Assembly (NCBI GenBank): GCA_005697215.1
Contig: CP040003.1
Span: forward strand, 248,001 to 312,000
Direction: 5' to 3'
Origin: Candidatus Saccharibacteria bacterium oral taxon 488
Lineage (GTDB): Bacteria > Patescibacteriota > Saccharimonadia > Saccharimonadales > Saccharimonadaceae
DNA length: 64,000 nt
The position numbers were made by a program, and so were the translations under genes. Below the pieces are notes generated by a model. That model saw only the letters and a list, made by a program, of their open reading frames with translations, ran no database searches and was not told where the DNA came from. Below, one piece after another: positions 58,098 to 64,000 of the stretch (its first letter is position 1; each line of letters begins with the position of its first letter).

Positions 58098-58685
58098 TTA
58101 TGTTTTTGCCAAATAATCCCTCACCATCACAAATCCATCAACCGCCTCAATTGCAGCCAAGTACGCTTTCCACTCCTCATCATTCAATTCTGCCAAACTA
58201 CGGCCAGGAAAGCTCGGATGTCCATAAATGTATAACAATTCCGTCCAGCCATGTAAGTTATCGCCGCGCGGCTCGTCAATGATAAATCCCTCTTCATCAG
58301 CTACGAAAATGTGGTCTTTTTCGCCGTCAAAATAGCCAACCGCAAAAGAAAATATAGCCCTACGATCAGTTTCACCTTGCATTAGTTTGATGATGCCGGG
58401 ATAGCTAAAACTATCCAGCAACAATTTGACAAACGGCCCTGGAAAGCCTTTCAGCGCTGGGATGAAAAAACCGCGGTCATCAACGATCAGGCGCTTGTTT
58501 GGAAAAGTTTTCTTGGCCTGAGATAGTTTACTCTTGGCAATTGTTTGAATATCCAGTCCCCGCCCCTCGTCAAAATCATGGTCTAGCTGCTGCAGATCAA
58601 TATCAAGCGGTTGAAGAAGTCTCTGGAGGCTGGCGAACTTGCGCTGGTTGGAGGTGATGAAGTAAATCGTTTTACTTTTTGTCAT
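58098..58685 (-). CDS. rdgB: Non-canonical purine NTP pyrophosphatase (RdgB/HAM1-like)
   Basis: A 195-residue Ham1/RdgB-like protein that hydrolyses ITP, dITP and XTP, keeping deaminated purines out of nucleic acids. The family blocks are FITSNQRKFASLQRLL, then RLIVDDRGFFIPALKGFPGP, and SFAVGYFDGEKD. The SNxxK and DD-x-G elements are present though the sequence is divergent (for instance GWTELLYIYG replaces the usual GFGYDPIF). AAAGGA precedes the ATG. It neighbours a deoxyribosyltransferase fusion and a dNMP-kinase-like protein, so the segment 58-61 kb groups nucleotide-handling functions. Confidence 0.8.
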   Translation of the reverse strand: MTKSKTIYFITSNQRKFASLQRLLQPLDIDLQQLDHDFDEGRGLDIQTIAKSKLSQAKKTFPNKRLIVDDRGFFIPALKGFPGPFVKLLLDSFSYPGIIKLMQGETDRRAIFSFAVGYFDGEKDHIFVADEEGFIIDEPRGDNLHGWTELLYIYGHPSFPGRSLAELNDEEWKAYLAAIEAVDGFVMVRDYLAKT

Positions 58686-58914
58686 GAATAATCCTTTCTA
58701 TATCATAACACCAAGAGCGACCAGATGTATTGATCTGGTCGTATAAAATGATGGAGTGAATACAAGCGACTTCTCTCAGATTACGAATATACTCTTGTCG
58801 CGAAACAGCGCGCGGATGTTGTTTGTGGTTTTATTTTAGCATACACAATAGATGCGGGTCTAGATGTGTGATATGCTGATAGATAACACTAGGACGATTG
58901 TGTTATTTGATTTA

Positions 58915-59604
58915 TTACGCGATATCCTGTGTATTATTCTCAACAATATCAACCCAAACTCGACTGATTTCTTCAAATAATTCATCTTTAGTGTTTTCAT
59001 TAAAGACAGTATAGTCTGCTGACCATTCTGATAATTGATATTCTGTATCAAGCTGTACCTTTCCCGGAAGATCTCTGACCATTCTGACCATCGCTCCAGA
59101 GAGTTCACGTATTAAAGCCCTATCTGCCATTGTCCGTACACCGCCAATCGTGATAAGTCTGTTGCCTGCTTGTAGGGAGGTATCTACATTGTATCTTAAA
59201 ATATCTCCCCAAACCGTTGGAGAAACCATAACGATGGCGCTTCTGCCGAGCCACTCCAGCAATGGACGGTGTTGATTCTTTGTCTCATGCGTTAGCTCAG
59301 CTAATTCACCAGAGCGTAGAGATTTTATATAAGCATCTGATAATTGTGGAATATTTTGGTCGGACGATACACTCATCCCGTATTCACTTAGTTTACCTGA
59401 TAATATATCCTTGTAGTCTTCTGGCCGAGAGTTCTGATTATTTGATATATCAGCAAGTAGTGATCTCCCGATTTGCATAATAGAGTCTGAAAACTCAAAG
59501 TGCTCTGATTGCATTGGCTGAGCAACTTCTGCCAACATGTTGGCGGCTGTTGTTTTACCGCTACCAGCAGCGCCGCCAAATCCTACAACGTATGCCTCTC
59601 TCAT
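58915..59604 (-). CDS. P-loop kinase, deoxynucleoside monophosphate kinase-like
   Basis: A 229-residue P-loop protein. Walker A is GAAGSGKTT (11-19) right at the N-terminus. The rest resembles dNMP kinases of phages and bacteria: a lid-like region around 60-130, ITIGGVRTMADRALIRE with a conserved arginine, and the SEWSADYTVFNEN segment where the family has a conserved SE...D...N. Its ATG overlaps the stop of the Ppx/deoxyribosyltransferase fusion by four bases (ATGA), so they are co-translated. Its role would be to phosphorylate or recycle a (deoxy)nucleotide made by the partner. Confidence 0.7.
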   Translation of the reverse strand: MREAYVVGFGGAAGSGKTTAANMLAEVAQPMQSEHFEFSDSIMQIGRSLLADISNNQNSRPEDYKDILSGKLSEYGMSVSSDQNIPQLSDAYIKSLRSGELAELTHETKNQHRPLLEWLGRSAIVMVSPTVWGDILRYNVDTSLQAGNRLITIGGVRTMADRALIRELSGAMVRMVRDLPGKVQLDTEYQLSEWSADYTVFNENTKDELFEEISRVWVDIVENNTQDIA

Positions 59605-60851
59605 AAACCAAATTCAGCAGGCAAGGTTTGCAACATGAACTCTTCTGGCTTTTCGGTAAATATAATCCTTTTTCCTATTGCCTGTGCATAGCCGATTTCA
59701 ATCAGTGCTGACGCACCGACATAGCCGCCAACAGAACAAACAATCAGTGCATCACAATTGTCTATCATGTCTAGATGATATCGCTCTAGTTCAAGTGGGG
59801 ACATTCCCTCTTCGCCCGAAAATGTAACAAACTCCTCGCCTGGATTTTTTGGCTCTTCAAACCTTGGACTGAGAATTTCAACTCCACGTTTCGATAACGT
59901 CTTCTTAATTTCCAGAATGTGCGGCAGATGCTTGCGGAAACTGCCAGATAGAACAACTGAACGATATTCTTGCTTAGCGGTACCGTGAATCATGTTAGAA
60001 TCCGAAGGTACTAGTTTTTCAGCGCCAAACTGTTCAATTACTGCCTGTGCGATTGCCGAGCAGGCTCGTGCGCCATGCATCCATAATGGATCGTCTGGCA
60101 TCAAAGCTTCGAGATCATTGATAGATATCCTTGCATACACCTCCTCATTTTTTGCTGCAAAATCGGTTGGAGTGATCATGCTTGGGTGATCTGCATCATC
60201 AAATACATCATTAGGCTTTAAATTATATCCGACCAGCTTCATGTAAGTTAATTCACCACCATTATAGATTGCCACTGGAGTAGTGCTTTCGATGATTGGT
60301 AACTTATTTTTTATGCTATCAACAACGTCACGCAAACTATGCTGCGAGTGCTTTTCGTTCAAAAATGGAAAATCTTGCAATACAGTGCCAACGCCAATAT
60401 CTAAGTTATATCGCTCAACGATATTTCCGCTTTCTTTGACAACTAGCTCCGTCGATCCGCCTCCAATGTTGATTAGCAACAGTGGCGTGTTCGATATATA
60501 CTCAGAAGACAAAGCCTGCTCTAAATAAAACCCCTCAAGTTCATGCTGAACGACGGTAAAGCATAAACCAGTTTGCTCAAAGAAGTCGTCTGCTAGGTGT
60601 CGATAGGCTGGCATACTTAGTTTGCGAAAGACGGCAGTCGCAAAAACCTTGATTCTATCAGCTTCATATTTATCTTTAACTGAGTTGACATAGTCAATTA
60701 ATTCTTTCTTGAGATTCTCTGATAGGCCAGCGTCGGGAGAAATTTCTTTTTTAAACGGTAGACTTTTCGTTTCTTGGAGCTTTACGGCTTTCTCTTCGAC
60801 AGCGTACACTTTGATAGTTGACGATCCGATATCAATGTAGATAGTTTTCAC
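59601..60851 (-). CDS. Fusion of a Ppx/GppA-like phosphatase and a nucleoside deoxyribosyltransferase-like domain
   Basis: A 416-residue two-domain protein. Residues 1-290 are an ASKHA exopolyphosphatase/guanosine-pentaphosphatase fold: IYIDIGSSTIKVYAVE (phosphate 1) and LLINIGGGSTELVV (phosphate 2) are the Ppx/GppA signature. Residues 300-416 look like a nucleoside 2-deoxyribosyltransferase: VVLSGSFRKHLPHI at the start, then YHLDMIDNCDALIVCSVGG and GASALIEIGYAQAIGKR, which holds the catalytic-type glutamate. GTG 60851 is chosen because AGGAGGGGAA lies just before it; the frame is open further upstream. The fusion could sense (p)ppGpp/polyphosphate or nucleoside triphosphates and act on modified nucleotides. 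I do not know a described system with this architecture. Confidence 0.75.
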   Translation of the reverse strand: MKTIYIDIGSSTIKVYAVEEKAVKLQETKSLPFKKEISPDAGLSENLKKELIDYVNSVKDKYEADRIKVFATAVFRKLSMPAYRHLADDFFEQTGLCFTVVQHELEGFYLEQALSSEYISNTPLLLINIGGGSTELVVKESGNIVERYNLDIGVGTVLQDFPFLNEKHSQHSLRDVVDSIKNKLPIIESTTPVAIYNGGELTYMKLVGYNLKPNDVFDDADHPSMITPTDFAAKNEEVYARISINDLEALMPDDPLWMHGARACSAIAQAVIEQFGAEKLVPSDSNMIHGTAKQEYRSVVLSGSFRKHLPHILEIKKTLSKRGVEILSPRFEEPKNPGEEFVTFSGEEGMSPLELERYHLDMIDNCDALIVCSVGGYVGASALIEIGYAQAIGKRIIFTEKPEEFMLQTLPAEFGL

Positions 60852-60986
60852 TTCCCCTCCTGGTATTAATTTTACTACGCGGTCGGCTATCAAAATAGAA
60901 GTCTAGTGTCGTTATTGTAACAGATGAGATATAAGGGTGTAAATACAAAACTTACCTTTACATGAGGGAAAAACATATCGTTACAT

Positions 60987-61361
60987 CTACTCGTCTCTCC
61001 GCGCCGCCACCACAAACCACATAAAGTAGCCCTCCAACGATTCATCCTCCATGCCGGCGAATAGTTCGCGGGCGCGCAGGACTTCGCGGAGTTTTGGCGA
61101 TTTTTGGCGGGCGAGTTGCTCGGCGGTGGCGTCTAACAAGTCCAAGCCGCGCTGCCAGGCGCCAGTCATTGCAGCCGTATCGCCGCGGCGCTGGGCGGCA
61201 AATGCTCGCCCGACCTCTGAGCCGATGTTGCCCATTTGTTCGAATATCGTTAAGCTCTGCCACTTTTGCCGATCAAAGATGTGTTCACTCATGAACGACT
61301 CCGGCGATGATATCGATAATTTGCTGGAGCACTGTTGGGTCGAGCCGTCAATACTCTTCAT
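60987..61361 (-). CDS. Small conserved-looking hypothetical protein
   Basis: A 124-residue soluble helical protein; its core KWQSLTIFEQMGNIGSEVGR with DATAEQLARQKSPKLREVLRA is a pattern I have seen in short Patescibacteria proteins of unknown function. TACAAT on the reverse strand (61373-61368) lies six bases before ATG 61361, which I take as the start; an internal ATG at 61292 (MSEHIFDRQKW) is also possible because the sequence before it is low-complexity. No motif reveals a function. Confidence 0.65.
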   Translation of the reverse strand: MKSIDGSTQQCSSKLSISSPESFMSEHIFDRQKWQSLTIFEQMGNIGSEVGRAFAAQRRGDTAAMTGAWQRGLDLLDATAEQLARQKSPKLREVLRARELFAGMEDESLEGYFMWFVVAARRDE

Positions 61362-61453
61362 AATTCAATTGTAGCACGAATAAGCGGGATGGGTACGTGT
61401 CTGCTGTGCCGCAGCATATTCCCACTCAGCAATTGATAGCGTAAATATTATTA

Positions 61454-62083
61454 TCAATAAGCCGTCAAGTTTAACTTACCGTCCACATACTCTCCCAAAA
61501 ATACATCGCTATAAGACTTCAGCCCCTGCTTTTTCATTTCTTTCAGCAGCCATTTTTCATCCTCGCCAATTACCTGCAAAATATCAGTTTGCAGCTGCCC
61601 GTCTGTTATCAATGGGAATTTCGGGTTTTCTTCTCCTTCGTGGGTAATGATTAATTCGCCGTCTTGTTCCACCACGGCTCTTTTCACTTTTCTCGTTGAA
61701 TAGATATGATGAGTTCGCAGCTTGAACGATACATCATGAGCGCTCAAGCCAACTTTTTTGCAATTTTCAATGTTGATTTTTCCATTATCAATGATTATCA
61801 ACGCCTTGCCGTCTATCAGCTGCTTTGCTCTCACGTTATACTGTTTTATCCATTTCAACGTCAGCACCAGCGCGCACCATATACACAAAATGCCGATGTA
61901 ATCCAAAATCTGAATGCTATTGTTATAAATGACGCCTCCAATGATACCGCCCAGTACATAGTTTTGCACTTGATCGCTGGCAGATGACGGCGACAGATTG
62001 CCTTTTCCGGAAACGTTGATGATTATCGTCAGCGCGAAAAAGCCAATCAATAATTTTATTGCTACTAAAATGAATTCATTCAT
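61454..62083 (-). CDS. DUF421/YetF-like membrane protein
   Basis: A 209-residue member of the DUF421 family: three N-terminal helices (about 4-24, 45-62, 63-80), with NVSGKGNLSPSSASDQVQNY between the first two as the conserved loop, then a cytoplasmic domain with VGLSAHDVSFKLRTHHIYST, GELIITHEGEEN, and a closing LGEYVDGKLN. The function of the family is unknown; in Bacillus spores the related SpoVAE-like proteins act in channels. TAAAAT on the reverse strand (62095-62090) precedes the ATG by six bases. Confidence 0.85.
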   Translation of the reverse strand: MNEFILVAIKLLIGFFALTIIINVSGKGNLSPSSASDQVQNYVLGGIIGGVIYNNSIQILDYIGILCIWCALVLTLKWIKQYNVRAKQLIDGKALIIIDNGKINIENCKKVGLSAHDVSFKLRTHHIYSTRKVKRAVVEQDGELIITHEGEENPKFPLITDGQLQTDILQVIGEDEKWLLKEMKKQGLKSYSDVFLGEYVDGKLNLTAY

Positions 62084-62192
62084 GGTTTGATTTTAGCACA
62101 GACAGCCAGCGCTTCAGCATGATATGCTGACGGCGGAATCTTTATGTAAAGCAGGAGTTGAGAGTCTGTTTGACGACTTTAATATGCACAAT

Positions 62193-62768
62193 TTAGGAAG
62201 ACCTATTCTTGGACCCGTATTTTTCTCTAGCTATTTTAGTATACTTTCTGATAAAATCGCTTTTTGCATCAGTATACCCATCCCTATCATGCTCAAATTC
62301 CTTCCAAAGCTTTAGTTTCAATTTCTCGTACTGTTTGGCAATGTCTCCATTCTCAATTAGATAATCCCTAAAGTAGATCTCATCATTATCCCCCACAACC
62401 CTAATGTGGAGATGAAATACCTTATCCGCAAAGCCCTGTTTGGTGTATCCCTTATTCAATGAGATTCGTTTTACTTTCTCACTCATGCACAACCAATTAT
62501 TTTCAACAAGGATATTTTTTACAGGCTCTAATTCTTTTTCCGACGGGACTTCAAGCAATATATCTACTATATTCTTTGCCTGTATATTTGGGATGGCCGT
62601 GCTACCAATGTGAGATATTTGTGTTATGTATTTTTCTGGCACCAATGAGGAGATGGCTTTCACTTCCTCATCATACCAGCGTGCCCATTCTCTATTGTGT
62701 TCTACAAGAAATATGGGGAATAATTGCCACAATTCTTCCAAACTCATTTTCTCTAGCTCTCTGTCCAT
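62193..62768 (-). CDS. GrpB-family (UPF0157) nucleotidyltransferase-like protein
   Basis: A 191-residue GrpB-family protein. The signature ITQISHIGSTAIPNIQAKNI with VDILLEV (about 47-73) is the minimal nucleotidyltransferase core (GS...D.D-like), and FHLHIRVVGDNDEIYFRDYL is the second block. Activity is uncharacterised in general. AGGAGG precedes the ATG by five bases. It starts nine bases after the sensor kinase stop, so it is in the same transcript. Base composition is more AT-rich than the kinase, suggesting separate origin. Confidence 0.85.
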   Translation of the reverse strand: MDRELEKMSLEELWQLFPIFLVEHNREWARWYDEEVKAISSLVPEKYITQISHIGSTAIPNIQAKNIVDILLEVPSEKELEPVKNILVENNWLCMSEKVKRISLNKGYTKQGFADKVFHLHIRVVGDNDEIYFRDYLIENGDIAKQYEKLKLKLWKEFEHDRDGYTDAKSDFIRKYTKIAREKYGSKNRSS

Positions 62769-62777
62769 TACATCCTC

Positions 62778-64000
62778 CTACTCAAATCTCACCACAAACC
62801 GCATACCCTGCCCGTGTGGCACAAACTCATAATCCAGACTCTTGGCGTCGAGCAGCATTTTCACAGTGTAGAGGCCGATACCGCTGCTGTCGGTATGTTG
62901 CTTCGTGCCGTCAGAACTGCGATAAAACGGGTCGAAGACGTGCTGGAGCTGTTGTTTAGTGAGTGGTTTGCAGGCGTTTTCGATGGCCAGCTCATGCTGG
63001 TCGCAGGTAAGTTTTATCACGCTCCCGGCGTCGCCATGGCGTACCGCATTTGACACCAGATTCGAGATGACGTGGCGCATCATGTCGCGGTTAGCACGCA
63101 CGGTCGTTGGGTGTGCGTCAACCGCGAAAGTCATGCCGCGCGTTTTTGCCAGCAGTGTATAGTCAGCAACCACCTCGGCGATTAGCTTGTCAATCCTCAG
63201 TCGTTTCTCCTGACGCAGAGCCTGCTCGGCCACGTTTCCAGAGCGCAAGACGTCGTTCACCATCGTTGTCAATTGATCAACCCGTACCACCGATTTCGCC
63301 AGGTACTGATCACGGTCTTTATACTCGCCGATGTTCAGCTGCATATTTTCGAGCATAATCCTGAGGGCCGCCAACGGCGTTTTCAGCTCGTGCGAGGCTG
63401 CACGGAGGAAGGCGATTTTTTCTTTCTCGAGCTGCGTGATCCGCTTATTTTCATGCTCCAGCGAGCGAATCGTCTGCCACAGATTTTGGTATAACTCGTT
63501 AATGTTTCGCCCTAGTACGCCGATCTCGTCATGGCTGTTCACCGGGTAGTGCACGTCCTTTTCCAGTCGCTGCATCGTCGTCGTCACCGCCGCCATCTGG
63601 CGAATCGGCCGCGTCACAAAACGGCTGTAGATGTAAGAAAATAGCAACGCCACTAGCAGCGAGCCGAGCATGGTATATGGCAATATGTGCAAGGTGGCGA
63701 GCTTGGCCTGAGTGACAGGCGCCACGTCGGCCAGCAGCTTGACTGTAATTTTTCGTCCTTGGTTATCCGTCACACTACCCTGCCGCAAAATCACCGAGCG
63801 CGGATCGACCGTTTGTCCGTCAGCGATTTTCACCACGCTGGTATCGACCGGTTTACCACTGTCTGTCACGATATTGACGGATTGAAAGCCTTGAAAATAC
63901 TGATCACGCCCGTCAATCGTTAGCGTGATATTGACGTTTTTCATACTCGCAAATTCCTGGCTGAGGCGGCGCATTTCCTCAGCCGATTTGCCGCGCAGCT
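62778..64000 (-). CDS. Sensor histidine kinase (5' end outside window)
   Basis: At least 398 residues of a membrane sensor kinase; the frame is open to the window edge, so the N-terminus (including a first membrane helix) is missing. Visible in order: the end of an extracytoplasmic sensor domain, a membrane helix (about residues 95-120 of the visible part), a HAMP domain (FVTRPIRQMAAVTTTMQRLE), the H-box SHELKTPLAALRIM, and the catalytic HATPase_c with the N-box HVISNLVSNAVRHGD and GIGLYTV. All catalytic parts are intact. Its response regulator is presumably just outside the window. Its likely targets include the ABC operon at 53052-56320, which has an OmpR-type direct repeat. Confidence 0.93.
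   Translation of the reverse strand, partial: LRGKSAEEMRRLSQEFASMKNVNITLTIDGRDQYFQGFQSVNIVTDSGKPVDTSVVKIADGQTVDPRSVILRQGSVTDNQGRKITVKLLADVAPVTQAKLATLHILPYTMLGSLLVALLFSYIYSRFVTRPIRQMAAVTTTMQRLEKDVHYPVNSHDEIGVLGRNINELYQNLWQTIRSLEHENKRITQLEKEKIAFLRAASHELKTPLAALRIMLENMQLNIGEYKDRDQYLAKSVVRVDQLTTMVNDVLRSGNVAEQALRQEKRLRIDKLIAEVVADYTLLAKTRGMTFAVDAHPTTVRANRDMMRHVISNLVSNAVRHGDAGSVIKLTCDQHELAIENACKPLTKQQLQHVFDPFYRSSDGTKQHTDSSGIGLYTVKMLLDAKSLDYEFVPHGQGMRFVVRFE

Noticed and set aside
1-64000. CRISPR arrays, rRNA genes and insertion sequences
   Set aside because: I saw no regularly spaced repeats, no rRNA-like segments and no transposase frames on either strand.

Overview
This window looks like part of a compact chromosome of a Saccharibacteria (TM7)/Patescibacteria-type epibiont, probably a host-associated oral-type lineage. 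Genes are packed with short or overlapping gaps and UGA is used as a normal stop. The mix is typical of that group: a division/peptidoglycan cluster, a type IV pilin, a VirD4-like coupling ATPase, DprA, an excalibur-domain surface protein, and many short enzymes of uncertain substrate. Many genes have a TATAAT-like box ending 5-8 bases before the ATG and no Shine-Dalgarno site, so leaderless transcripts appear common. Two stretches (5184-6065 and 45746-46039) are GC-rich with C-ending codons and look like genes acquired from an actinobacterium. The lineage and donor assignments are inference from reading, not from a database search.

Layout. 1-6.2 kb: end of glycyl-tRNA synthetase, then a plastic accessory zone (SAP-domain protein, decayed and intact Nudix copies, aspartoacylase-like enzyme, a split hypothetical gene, an AbrB-Doc toxin-antitoxin pair, a phosphatase, a transferred NAD(P)-binding protein and a second, fragmentary Doc). 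6.2-12.5 kb: small metabolic and signalling enzymes (CYTH, SDR, YvcK, HAD, PLP decarboxylase, divergent RelA/SpoT, RNase HI). 12.5-18.6 kb: a DUF4868 (KwaB-like) protein coupled to a PIF1-like helicase, a GH1 glycosidase, and a protein with a clan-CD (caspase/CHAT-like) protease signature with a small partner. 18.6-27.2 kb: a dcw cluster, mraZ-rsmH-ftsL-ftsI-mraY-ftsW-murG-ftsQ, with MraZ boxes upstream and a frameshift in rsmH. 27.2-28.7 kb: an unusually long gene-free stretch. 28.7-38.0 kb: excalibur protein, coupling ATPase, sigma-region-4/HARE-HTH protein, topoisomerase I with a palindromic in-frame insert, CDP-alcohol transferase, DprA. 38.0-38.4 kb: a likely small-RNA gene with a near-consensus promoter and a strong terminator.

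39.5-45.6 kb is the most striking part: a Fur-family regulator, a nicotianamine-synthase-like enzyme, a TIGR03943/permease pair, a DUF475 TerC-like membrane protein and a COG0523 GTPase with a CxCC motif. A shared operator-like sequence occurs at three places among them. Together they suggest a metal-starvation, probably zinc, acquisition island using a nicotianamine-like metallophore. 45.7-52.8 kb: transferred membrane protein, hypothetical protein, RNA methyltransferase, pilin, tRNA-Gln, Nudix, P-type ATPase. 53.0-64.0 kb: an ABC exporter with two FtsX-like permeases and an upstream OmpR-type direct repeat, a GNAT-GNAT-ASCH fusion, RdgB, a coupled pair made of a Ppx/GppA-deoxyribosyltransferase fusion and a dNMP-kinase-like protein, DUF421 and GrpB proteins, and a sensor kinase cut by the window end.
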